NCBI GenBank assembly: GCA_039105265.1
Contig: JAPFFF010000044.1
Coordinates: forward strand, 806,001 to 870,000
Direction: 5' to 3'
Length of the DNA: 64,000 bases
Source of the DNA: Tritrichomonas musculus
Lineage: Eukaryota > Parabasalia > Tritrichomonadida > Tritrichomonadidae
Shown here: one piece after another, positions 18,839-27,400 of the stretch
How the letters are laid out: each line of letters starts with the position of its first letter
Position numbering within the stretch: the first letter of the stretch is position 1
The notes under the pieces: model-generated
Seen by the model: the letters and a program-made list of their open reading frames with translations, nothing else
What the model was told of the DNA's origin: nothing
Database searches by the model: none
Position numbers and translations under genes: made by a program

Positions 18839-18930
18839 ATAAAAATAAAAAAAATAAAAATGAAAAAAAAAAAAAAAAAAAAAAAAAAAATAAAAAAAAT
18901 TTTTTTCTTCAACTTGTTTTTTCTTGAAGT

Positions 18931-19040
18931 ACTACCAGGGACCTAAACAACTACCTCGGGTCCCCACTACTACTAGGGACCTAAACAACTACCTCGGGTC
19001 CCCACTACTACTAGGGACCTAAACAACTACCTCGGGTCCC
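18931..19040. repeat. three 38-bp tandem repeats with GGGACC/GGTCCC hairpins
   Basis: Copies begin with AGGGACC at 18937, 18975 and 19013. Each carries GGGACC, a 15-base spacer CTAAACAACTACCTC-like, then GGGTCCC, so each unit can fold as a hairpin with a 6-bp stem. The copies are nearly identical. They sit at the probable outer edge of element A, next to the stop of the 78-residue gene, and may be subterminal repeats or a terminator. Confidence 0.85.
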
Positions 19041-19277
19041 TCATAGTCTATTTTGATGTTCAGCTATAGAGATACGTGCACCAATTGACTTCAATAATAA
19101 CTTAGCTTTTTCAATGTCTTCAAATAGTTCTTTGTATGACTTGATTATATCGAATTGACTAGCTATTTTATCATCATCTTCATTCATACATTTTCCAAAT
19201 ATCTTGTCTTTAATAACTTTAAATTTTGTATATAGAGCTGATGCGTCATTATTCAGTCCGTTAATAGCGCTATTCAT
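19041..19277 (-). CDS. small helical protein, family shared with B (81 aa)
   Basis: A 78-residue protein that starts MNSAINGL like its relative at 23587-23832; both share KDKIF, CMN and a helix with YKxLFxDIE. It is predicted to be all helix, probably a coiled coil. The ATG follows a TTATTTTTTTATTTTTG tract. Function unknown; presence in both lineages suggests a useful structural role. Confidence 0.65.
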   Translation of the reverse strand: MNSAINGLNNDASALYTKFKVIKDKIFGKCMNEDDDKIASQFDIIKSYKELFEDIEKAKLLLKSIGARISIAEHQNRL

Positions 19278-19317
19278 TTAAGACAAAAATAAAAAAATAA
19301 CAATAAAATAAAAGAAG

Positions 19318-19563
19318 TTAAATTTTACTAAGTAGTTCGTCTATATGAGGTAGTTCAGTTTTTTCAGTTTGAACACCTACATCTAGAAGTTCTTCTTTCT
19401 CTTCTTCTTCTTTCTCTTGAAGTTCATAATAGTTTTTATACAAGTTTACTCGCTTTTTTTTCTTTGGAAACTTGATAACGTTTTTTTCTTTGTCATCGAG
19501 AGGATAATAAAGAGGTCCTTTATCATCAATTCCTTCAACAATGATTGTCCCCCACTTGCTCAT
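19318..19563 (-). CDS. small acidic protein with a GVQTE motif
   Basis: An 81-residue protein with a basic patch (PKKKKRV, residues about 34-40, resembling a nuclear localisation signal), then a Glu-rich helix, then DVGVQTEKTE near 62-71. That last segment matches the form of dynein light chain LC8-binding motifs (x-x-[TI]QT), as do two segments in the neighbouring protease gene. Family unknown. The start is preceded by TTTTTATTTTTG. Confidence 0.55.
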   Translation of the reverse strand: MSKWGTIIVEGIDDKGPLYYPLDDKEKNVIKFPKKKKRVNLYKNYYELQEKEEEEKEELLDVGVQTEKTELPHIDELLSKI

Positions 19564-19614
19564 ACAAAAATAAAAATGAAATGAAAATATTTAAATCATT
19601 CAAAAAGTGAGAAA

Positions 19615-19950
19615 ATGTCATTTGTACCGCTCAAAGGCTTTACTAACGACTATGAGATATTGAATAGGTACCCCTTTACTATAAGACGTAAGAGTAATCA
19701 TTTTATATGCAAAGATGCAAAACATATTAAGGGGTATATACGTGTATGTCTAAATGGCGACTACTACTTGAAACATGTACTTATAGCAAGACAGTTCATA
19801 CCTAATGATGACCCACAACATAAAATAGAGGTAGACCATATCAATAGGAATAGGGCTGATTACCATCTAAGCAACTTAAGATGGATAACCCCAACTGATA
19901 GTAACTATAACAGGGATATGCCCAAAATTATAAATGCGAGGGCAGATTAA
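19615..19950 (+). CDS. HNH endonuclease-like protein
   Basis: A 111-residue protein with the NUMOD4-HNH layout: YEILNRYPFTIRRK, a strand pair GYIRVCLNGDYY, LKHVLIARQFIPND, then KIEVDHINRNRADYHLSNLRWITP containing the DH..N core. It is probably a freestanding homing-type nuclease carried by element A. It is closely related to the first half of the 203-residue protein at 10830. Its 3' end overlaps the convergent next gene by 23 bp. Confidence 0.8.
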   Translation: MSFVPLKGFTNDYEILNRYPFTIRRKSNHFICKDAKHIKGYIRVCLNGDYYLKHVLIARQFIPNDDPQHKIEVDHINRNRADYHLSNLRWITPTDSNYNRDMPKIINARAD

Positions 19951-20179
19951 CTATATATAGTTCTAAGAACTCCAAAGCAAAGTGTTCAATTCGACCTAAA
20001 AAATCAACATCATTATCTATCCTCATTATTTGAAGATTTTCAAGTTTGAAATACTGAGCTGATAATTCTTTTATAGTCTTCATCAATTTTTTTCTTCTAG
20101 TTTCATCACTCTCTACACTATATTCATGGATGTTCGATAGAATTCTAACGAGGATATACATACGGTCTGATTGAGACAT
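19928..20179 (-). CDS. small unknown helical protein
   Basis: An 83-residue protein from the ATG at 20179 (MSQSDRMYI); codons further upstream lie in the divergent protease gene and have no good start context. It is helical with a charged middle (ETRRKKLMKTIKEL) and a more hydrophobic end. It diverges from the protease gene with only a few bases between the starts. I recognise no family. Confidence 0.5.
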   Translation of the reverse strand: MSQSDRMYILVRILSNIHEYSVESDETRRKKLMKTIKELSAQYFKLENLQIMRIDNDVDFLGRIEHFALEFLELYIVNLPSHL

Positions 20180-20185
20180 TTTATA

Positions 20186-21083
20186 ATGATAAAAATGACA
20201 AGTGATAAAGGCACACAAACTAAACCTAACAATAAAATACAACTATTACAAGGTTCTATTAAATTTCGACCTAAACTAGTTGATAGAGATGTTGCAAGAT
20301 TAACAAGAGGTTTGGGTCAAACTATATGGAAGTTCTCTAATAATCAAATAAATCTACAAAAATTATATGAGACATATTTAAATACTAGTATAGCTTTTAA
20401 AGACGTACTTGAATTTGCTAATAGACTCAAGAGAGAGAGACCAAAAGCAAAATTTACAGGTTGTGTTTTTGCAATTAAGAAAAATCAAGATGATAAAGAT
20501 GAACATGGACATTACATAACAGTATTAAAACCATATCAATATACTCTCCAGGAATCAACAACAGGTATATTAACAGAGATAAAATTACATTATGATATTA
20601 TCAACATAAGGATATCTCGAATGAAGACTGAGGAGGAAAAACAAGCAGCTAAAGAACTGAGAGAGAAGATGAAAGAAAGAACATTGAAAAATGATAAGAA
20701 AGAATATAAAACTAGAGGTATTCAAACAGATGATATACCTGAATTGGCTCCATTACCCAGACCTCCAACTTTAAATCGAAATGATTATCATCTTAACCTT
20801 AGGAAAATCGGTAGGAACCGACCCACAAATGTTGAGCCACCAACAAGGGAACAAAATCCAAACAGAATTCAACTTTTACTTCAAAGTAGTACAAATTTAG
20901 ACGAGGATGATAGACCTAAGAAAAAATCAAAACAACCTAAGAAAAAATCAAAACGACCTCGTTCACCTTCACCTCCACCTCCTCCTCCTTCATCACCACC
21001 TCCACAGTTTCCATCATCACATATCTCTCGAGGTACTAGTCCACCTCCAAGACAACCCCGTATGACACCACAGAAGGCAGGAG
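20186..21083 (+). pseudogene. protease gene of element A, first part, interrupted by element B
   Basis: This part encodes an N-terminal region upstream of a Ulp1/adenovirus-type cysteine protease whose catalytic part lies at 37779-38428. Two ATGs, 20186 and 20195, are possible. Visible are a GTQT motif near residue 7, a helical segment with LEFANRLKRERP, a GIQTD motif near residue 176, tandem KKKSKQP/KKKSKRP basic clusters resembling nuclear localisation signals, and a poly-Pro tract. The extension is unusually long for Polinton proteases. The gene is interrupted by the insertion of element B, which is flanked by CAGGAG on both sides. Confidence 0.7.
21078..21083. repeat. 6-bp target-site duplication, left copy (CAGGAG)
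   Basis: CAGGAG directly precedes the first base of element B; the same six bases follow its last base at 37773-37778. Six-base duplications are the Polinton hallmark. Confidence 0.9.
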
Positions 21084-21391
21084 AGTAGTATATGTATGTT
21101 GATTTGGTGGGGTGAGATAAAATTGAGATTGACGGTCGCTACTTTGAATCTTCATTTTTGAATTTACATCTTTGAACTTGTTTTAGTAGTATATATGAGT
21201 CGGTTTCCGCAGGGCTAAAGCCCCACGTCAACACGACTAATGAATAAAAATAATATGAACTTATTGTTTGACATCAATTGATGTTCATTTATTGGACAAC
21301 TCATTTAATTCATCTTCAAGTTGATGCAGTTTGTGTTTGAGACTGTTGAAGGGACTATGTCCCCTTTTGCTTCGCAAAATGTCTTCAATGA
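21084..21391. repeat. left terminal inverted repeat of element B
   Basis: Matches the reverse complement of 37492-37772. It begins AGTAGTATATGTATGTTG and has a second terminus-like AGTAGTATATATGAG at 21185, exactly 101 bases in. A GGGCTAAAGCCC palindrome lies near 21,211. The inner part matches the 3' half of the small gene at 37339. The left copy has about 30 extra bases near 21,350-21,380 (GGGACTATGTCCC and following) absent from the right copy. No gene is seen here. Confidence 0.92.
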
Positions 21392-21422
21392 CGTTTTTAT
21401 TTTTTAATTTCATGATAAAGAT

Positions 21423-21884
21423 ATGTCAAGTACACCAAAGGTTTATGATTACATCAATTCATTGATTGATATGTTGGATGAATCAGAGAAGTTCAAACAA
21501 TGTGATTTCTCAATTCTGTGTGATAGATATCCAATACCAAGTGGAAAAGCTACATATAAAGCTAAAGTGATGTACATATCATTGAAGAACAAAGAGAATG
21601 AATTCAAACGATTCTATCATGATAAGATTGTTGAACTCGGTCTTGAATACATAACACTTACATCAAATGTTAGAAGAAGAATATCAACAACATCCATTGA
21701 ATTCTTCGTTGAAGGTTCAAGTGAAGAACAATCATTCAAAGAATATAAGTATTATAATTACAGCATAAGGAAAGCAACAGATAAGAAAACAAAGGAATTG
21801 ATTGAACAAATGAGACAAAAATATAATATCAATACACCACAGCTGTTTGTTGGTGTTCAACAACAAATTGTATTAGATGAATGA
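21423..21884 (+). CDS. conserved small protein, family shared with D (149 aa)
   Basis: A 153-residue protein clearly related to 10344-10793: KVYDYINSLI near the start, then CDRYPIPSGKATYKAKVMYISLK, a TSNVRRRISTTSIEFFVEGS segment and the end YYNYSIRKATDKKTKELIEQ...NTPQLFVGVQQ. It is a compact soluble protein with no known motif. As the first gene after the left end of B, it corresponds in position to the first gene of C. It overlaps the convergent ATPase gene by 12 bp. Confidence 0.75.
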   Translation: MSSTPKVYDYINSLIDMLDESEKFKQCDFSILCDRYPIPSGKATYKAKVMYISLKNKENEFKRFYHDKIVELGLEYITLTSNVRRRISTTSIEFFVEGSSEEQSFKEYKYYNYSIRKATDKKTKELIEQMRQKYNINTPQLFVGVQQQIVLDE

Positions 21885-22787
21885 AAGGTTATTAGTTCGA
21901 ACATTGATTAAAACGAATTGATGTGCTTTCATTGTTCTGTATCGATTCCATAGCTCTTCGAACTCTATTGGGAATGGAACTTGTTGATATATGTAGCCAA
22001 GTTTCTGTCGTGAATAACCACTAAAGATGAAGAATGATGTTGCATTATTTTTCCATTCTGTTGTTAAAGCTTTGAAGAACTGAATGTTAACGAATATGAT
22101 TAGATTCTTGTGTCGAAGCTGACTAATGGTATTGATAAAATAAGATGATTTAATTAGTTTCGATTTCAAGAAGTCTTCACAAAGAATGATTGTATTTAAC
22201 GGTTTATTCGGTTTACCTAGTTTATTGATATGAAGAAACTCAAACATTTCATTTAACTTCTTTTCATCGATTACTATTTTTGGTGTTGATGAATATTTGT
22301 TATACAATTCTTTATATAAATCAAGCTGTTTAAGATATTCTTCAGCATTGCTGTCTGCAACAGTTTTTATTGGTAGCTGTATCAATTCGCGTTGACTTTC
22401 GAATGTAGCATCGTTAATTGTTCCGTTTCGTGATACATAAACAATTAAATGAAAGCCAGCGTTCTTCATTCGAGACATTTGAATAACATCTCGTAGCATT
22501 ATATGACTCTTTCCTTTACCTTGCTGTCCAACGAGTATGTTCAATGAATTGTAATATGAATAGATACCGTTTGCGATTGGTCTGATTGATTCATTCTTTA
22601 TTTTTGATTCATTGCGTTGAAATGCTTTATTCATCTCATCATCAATATTAAATGTCTTTTCATTAACTGTTGGCTTGAATGATTCATAGTCAAATGCAAA
22701 ACTCATTTGGTCATCATCATAATCAGAACCACTAGAGAATAAAATCTCTTTATAATTAAACTGAGTGGGTTTCATGAAACGTTTCAT
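21873..22787 (-). CDS. DNA-packaging ATPase (second family, B/C type)
   Basis: A 304-residue P-loop protein. Walker A is GQQGKGKS near residues 86-93, after SLNILV; a Walker-B-like TIILCED is near 196-202; the C-terminal half has QLRHKNLIIFVNIQF. The relative at 47380 in element C shares order and motifs (GKQNSGKT, LILFDD). It differs from the ATPase of D and A in motif detail and in its YVSRNG/YITKNG segment, so the two lineages carry distinct packaging ATPases. Presumed to drive DNA into capsids. Confidence 0.8.
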   Translation of the reverse strand: MKRFMKPTQFNYKEILFSSGSDYDDDQMSFAFDYESFKPTVNEKTFNIDDEMNKAFQRNESKIKNESIRPIANGIYSYYNSLNILVGQQGKGKSHIMLRDVIQMSRMKNAGFHLIVYVSRNGTINDATFESQRELIQLPIKTVADSNAEEYLKQLDLYKELYNKYSSTPKIVIDEKKLNEMFEFLHINKLGKPNKPLNTIILCEDFLKSKLIKSSYFINTISQLRHKNLIIFVNIQFFKALTTEWKNNATSFFIFSGYSRQKLGYIYQQVPFPIEFEELWNRYRTMKAHQFVLINVRTNNLSFI

Positions 22788-22811
22788 TTCTTTAGTTTTC
22801 GTTAAAGCTCT

Positions 22812-22943
22812 TCATGAATACATTTTTGTTCTTATCTCTTCACTGAGTTCTGGTTCTTTGTCAGGAATCATTAATGATACTTCAACAATCTTCACTAAAA
22901 ATAAACCTGTTAATAATGAAACAACTAATATTTCATATATCAT
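22812..22943 (-). CDS. tiny single-membrane-segment protein
   Basis: A 43-residue frame from the ATG at 22943 (TAATAAATG context). Residues about 5-23 (ILVVSLLTGLFLVKIVEVS) form a likely transmembrane helix, followed by a charged tail with PDKEPELSEEIRTK. It lies in the gap between the ATPase gene and the Cys-pair gene, both on the same strand, so it fits the gene row. It is short enough that chance cannot be excluded. Confidence 0.4.
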   Translation of the reverse strand: MIYEILVVSLLTGLFLVKIVEVSLMIPDKEPELSEEIRTKMYS

Positions 22944-22953
22944 TTATTAGTTT

Positions 22954-23523
22954 TTAAATACATGTTTTTAATGAAATGTTGTGTCTAATGAGTTCGGTAT
23001 AAATGCTATTATATTTGTATTTCAAGTCATTTGATTCATTATTTTTGTACACCAATATCCTATCAATTAAAAGATATTTGGCACGAGAAACACAACCATT
23101 ACACGCACAATCATCATTGACAATCAATTCAACTTTATCAGCTTGTGTTAGTAATTTGATGAGTTCCATTAATGTATTTGAATGACAAATCAATAAATCA
23201 TTGACTTTTATTGGGTTTGTTTCATAGATTGACAACAACAACTCAAGGAATTTGTTTTTGGTTTCAAGTTCTGTTATATCAGCTCCAATATCACTGATAC
23301 CTCTTTCTAGGGAAACGTTGTTTGTTGGTTGTGGTGATTGATATACTCCACTCATCTGAGGTAAAGTAAAATTTGTGGCTTGAGATGATTGTGGTAATGG
23401 TTGAACTGATGGATATTCAACTGGTTGTGGTTGCTTTGGTTTGATGTTTATATTAATACTGGTCGATTGTTCCTGCTTAACTGATGCATCGTTCTCACTC
23501 GACAATATTCTAGCTTTATTCAT
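22954..23523 (-). CDS. conserved Cys-pair protein, family of D and C
   Basis: A 189-residue protein. The start at 23523 (MNKARILSS) is chosen because the relative in C begins with a matching ARILSSE segment and the T-rich tract lies just upstream. A polar N-terminus with SININI and a Pro/Gln-rich linker is followed by a helix (ELETKNKFLELLLSIYE) and the core VELIVNDDCACNGC with strands after it. The cysteines CACNGC suggest metal binding. Its role is unknown, but it is kept in all three elements where this region is visible. Confidence 0.7.
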   Translation of the reverse strand: MNKARILSSENDASVKQEQSTSININIKPKQPQPVEYPSVQPLPQSSQATNFTLPQMSGVYQSPQPTNNVSLERGISDIGADITELETKNKFLELLLSIYETNPIKVNDLLICHSNTLMELIKLLTQADKVELIVNDDCACNGCVSRAKYLLIDRILVYKNNESNDLKYKYNSIYTELIRHNISLKTCI

Positions 23524-23586
23524 TTTAAAGTTATTCGTTTTAGGTAAAAATAAAACCAATCAATGATGAGTCATTCAATGAATCAT

Positions 23587-23832
23587 TTACAAAGTCATCT
23601 GTTCAGCTGATTTAATACGTTCATCAATAGCTCTCAATTGTATTTTAATCGATTCAATATCATTAAATAGTTGTTTATATATTGTCAATATGTGAATCAT
23701 CTTATCAAACTTTCCGTTTAATGCGTCATCTTCAGAATTCATACATTCATTGAATATCTTGTCTTTAACTATTCGAAACTGAACGTGTAAAGATGATGTA
23801 TCACAACTCAAGCCATTAATTGCACTATTCAT
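23587..23832 (-). CDS. small helical protein, family of 19041-19277
   Basis: An 81-residue all-helical protein starting MNSAINGL as in element A, with shared VKDKIF, CMN and YKQLFNDIE. The ATG is preceded by TTTTTATTTTTGG. It is likely a coiled-coil virion or scaffold component; this is inference from composition. Confidence 0.65.
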   Translation of the reverse strand: MNSAINGLSCDTSSLHVQFRIVKDKIFNECMNSEDDALNGKFDKMIHILTIYKQLFNDIESIKIQLRAIDERIKSAEQMTL

Positions 23833-23870
23833 TTAAACCAAAAATAAAAACTTCAAATGATTCAATGAAT

Positions 23871-24380
23871 TTAAATCAATTTTGGTCTTCTTTGATTGTT
23901 ATTGTTATTGTTGTTATCATTGTCTTCATCATCATCATTGTCATGAGTCTGTTGCCTTTTCAATGTGAGAATCTTGTTAACCATGTACGTTGATATATTT
24001 ATGTTTAAATGCTTTTTGATTAATAGTTTTGTGTATGATGCTTGTTTATGTGCTGGCATCTTATTAATTTCATTCATTTTTTCATCATCAAGGAACTGCA
24101 TAACTAATTCACGGTCATGAGCGTTTAAGAACTTTGATGAATTGAATAAGGAGCGCTTTGGTTTATCACTTTTTGGTGTTATATCATTCAATAAACTATT
24201 TTGTTTAGAGAAATGGGGCAGATTTTCTTCATCTGATGATGAATCATTATTGTCATTGTCAAATGAAACATTATTCACAAGGTTCCTGAAAGCTTCATGG
24301 TCATCTGATTTAGCAATCAATATCGTTAACAAATGACGGATTGCATCAACATGTTTCAATATCTCTATTAATTCTGTCAT
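23871..24380 (-). CDS. unknown acidic protein with C-terminal helical domain
   Basis: A 169-residue protein from the ATG at 24380 (MTELIEIL), which has the TTTTTTATTTC context; codons upstream lack it. It has an N-terminal helix, an Asp/Asn/Ser-rich acidic middle, a helical domain (about residues 85-145) ending VNKILTLKRQQ that could be a small DNA-binding fold, and a poly-Asn/Asp tail. It is divergent from the polymerase gene, 86 bp apart. No family recognised. Confidence 0.55.
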   Translation of the reverse strand: MTELIEILKHVDAIRHLLTILIAKSDDHEAFRNLVNNVSFDNDNNDSSSDEENLPHFSKQNSLLNDITPKSDKPKRSLFNSSKFLNAHDRELVMQFLDDEKMNEINKMPAHKQASYTKLLIKKHLNINISTYMVNKILTLKRQQTHDNDDDEDNDNNNNNNNQRRPKLI

Positions 24381-24466
24381 TTCAATGAAATAAAAAACCT
24401 GAATTATTTTTTTTGATTTAACATTTTTCAAATTTCAAATAAATTGATTTTTTAATTATATCATAA

Positions 24467-27400
24467 ATGAGTTCTCGTTATTACTATCAAAAAGATACCA
24501 AATCATTTGTTATTGAACAAATCAGGTATATCAATAATGAACTTCAATTAAAACCTCGCTTGTCAACATCTAAGCCTAGTGATTATGATGTTAAACACTT
24601 CAAATCAATCTTAGAAAACTATCTGAATTCATACGGTTTTAGAGAACATGAAGGTAATAGAATAGATGACATATCAATATTAGATTTCGTTAATAGAATG
24701 AAGAAAGAAGCAGAAGAACAAGCAGAAGAGGAGGAAGAGGAACAACATGAAGAAGAGGAAGAACATGAAGAAGAACAAGATGATGAACAAAAACTAAAAC
24801 AGCAGCAAATTGAATCCAACATCAAAATTGCTCATGATGCACTCAACAATGCATTGCAATTAATCAAATCACAAAATGTTTTATTGAGACCATTACCACC
24901 AAAGACAAACAAACAACCTCAACGATATGAAGACATTCGATTCAACAATGAAAACACTGAATTAATTGAATATCTCAAAAAGTTTGGCTATAAAGGTGTT
25001 CATTCAAAACATGACTCATATTTCATAATCAATGAACATGAGAACTTTGATGAAGCAGTTGAAGCATGCAGTCATTTTATTGACCAATTCCCAAATGATA
25101 ATGAAAAGGTTGAACGATTAGATGAAGACAGCAAAGAACCAATCAAAATATATTACAAGAACGGAGTTTCATCAATTGAAGACATCAATGAATATTTGAC
25201 TGAAACAGTATTTAAACAAGAAGTGAAACCGTTCAAAATATATTTTCAATTGACTGGTATATTTGAGATACCTCCAAAGAATGAAAACGAAAGATATACA
25301 TATGAAGCAAATGAAATCAAATGGAAGAATTATAAATCATCAGTACCGATAATCGTTAGAGAGAATAAAGATATTGATAAAGTTAAACTGTATATTGAAT
25401 CAAAGATTCATGAATATGAAACCACTGCTTCAAACATCAAATTGTGTATCGTTTGGTCTGTTTCATTTACAATCTCTCGTGTCGTTAAGATAACAGGTAA
25501 GATTGATGGATTACCAGAAGAGTTCATTAAAAATAAATATATCATTATGGATAACGTTGATGATTGTTTATGTTGGTATCGTTTCCTTGCTTGCTGTTTG
25601 AATAAGCAACTTATTGAAACACGAACATTTAAAATCTCCAACAGAACAGCAGCAGCAAAGAAAATATTATGTGAAGAACACGGAATAACTTATTCAACAA
25701 AACCTTCAAAAGCAGCAAATCAATTCATCAACACATTCAAAGGAATCACGATTGAAGAAATGAAAGAATCAGCCAAGAATCATAACATCAATGTCAACAT
25801 CTATGAATATGACAAAGAGAAACATATTTATGATATTCAAGACCAATGGCACAACACTGATGAATCAAACAAAACATTTTCAGCTCTGTTGTATTCAAAA
25901 GATAAGATACTTCATATCATGTACATCATTGATGCTGAAGCATTAACAAACATTCATATATGTCCTCATTGTGGTTCATACATTCACAAAGGAAATAACA
26001 ATATTGACAGATTCAACAGACATGTAGATAAATGTGATGGTAAATTCAAAAAGGATTTCATACCTTCACGAGAAGCATTGCCGTACTGTCCACATATCTT
26101 AAACAATTCTGTTTACTTGTATTGTCTTTCATATGAACTTGAATGGAAGCCAACAAAGCACTATATCACTTATGATTTTGAAACAATGGAGCAAAAGATT
26201 GAAAAGAAAGTCAGTGATAAATCTGTTATCAATTCTCGATTGATTCCTTTGAGCGTTTCATCATGCGTGAAGCTTGATAAAGGTTTGATAACAAAGAACT
26301 TTGATATTCGAACAAATGACTTCATTGCCAAATGGATTGAATGGTTATTTGTTGTTGGATGTGATGTGTATGTTGATAAGTTGAACCATTTAAAATCATT
26401 CATTAAAGATAAATCAGAAGAAGAACTCAATAAAATAGATACATCATTGAAAACAATAACAGTATTTGGTTTTAATTCATCACGATTTGATTCAAACTTA
26501 TTCAAAGAGCAATTGATTAAAAATCATTGGTCTATCGATAGCGGAATGATTGGAACAGCTACATCATTAAAGCAATTTATATTGAAATCATCAAAGTACC
26601 CCATTCGATTACGATTCATTGATGCACAAGCATTTGTTGCTGGTGGTACGCTCAAACAATTTGGAATTGATTTTGGTGGGATTTCTAACAGTTCGAAAGG
26701 TGTATTTCCTTATGAAGCAATCAACAATGAAAATTATAATGAAGTGTTATCAAAGAGTGAACCATTCGCATATGAAGACTTTTACAGTTATCTCAATCAA
26801 AAGAATCCTTTAACACAATCCGATTATGAAGAGTATTTGATTGATTCAAAGAGGTTTGCAACACGTTGGGATTACTTGTTGTCATACAATGACAATGATG
26901 TTGAAATGATGATTAAACCGATTGACAACCTTATTCAAATGAATGCCGAATACAAAGTTGATTTGATAAGTAATCTTTCATTATCGAAGAACGCTTCATG
27001 CATCAAATATGCTCTTGCATATAAAGATTTTAATCCGAAGAACGACTATGAAATCATCAACAAATCAAATACATTCAAACCAACAATGAAATGGTGGTTA
27101 AATAAATGTGATAATTATCGAAAGCAAGACATGAAACATAATCAAACGAACCAAAATCAACGAAATATTTCAAAATGTGTTAGTGAAAAGGATTTCGAAG
27201 CATTCATGAAATTGTATGAATCAAATGAAACAGGTAAATGTCATTTGTGTGGTGAACACTTTACTTACAACAACAAACCAACTCTTGACCGAATAGATAA
27301 CAACAAAGGACATCAGATTGATAACTGTTTACTTGCTTGTGCTGAATGTAATCGTTTGAGACAAAGAGATGACGAAAAGATAACAAGAACAAAGATACAA

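Larger units (their letters stand above)
17640..18928. other. gene-free junction between elements D and A
   Basis: About 1.3 kb with no credible gene. It holds two tRNA-like fragments, a TTAACT-AGGGGA-AGTTAA hairpin near 17,710-17,730, a 50-bp inverted repeat, long A/T-rich runs, a GC-richer stretch from about 18,720 to 18,825 ending in a strong hairpin, and a poly(A) tract of about 28 bases (18,860-18,890). It may be host DNA or decayed ends of D or A. No target-site duplication that would settle this was found. Confidence 0.6.
18929..21083. mobile_element. Polinton element A, left part
   Basis: The left segment of an element of the same family as D. The likely left end is near 18,929, where AGTACTACC begins just before a 38-bp tandem repeat, but the exact end is uncertain. 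It contains five small genes and the start of a protease gene, then is interrupted at 21,083 by element B. The rest resumes at 37,779. Apart from the insertions the genes look whole. Because B and C lie inside it, A is older in this locus than both. Confidence 0.75.

Noticed and set aside
18931-19040. CRISPR array
   Set aside because: There are only three copies, in direct tandem without unique spacers, in a eukaryotic virus-like element context.
22765-22950. Plus-strand 61-residue frame
   Set aside because: It overlaps the ATPase start and a better minus-strand frame and has no supporting context.
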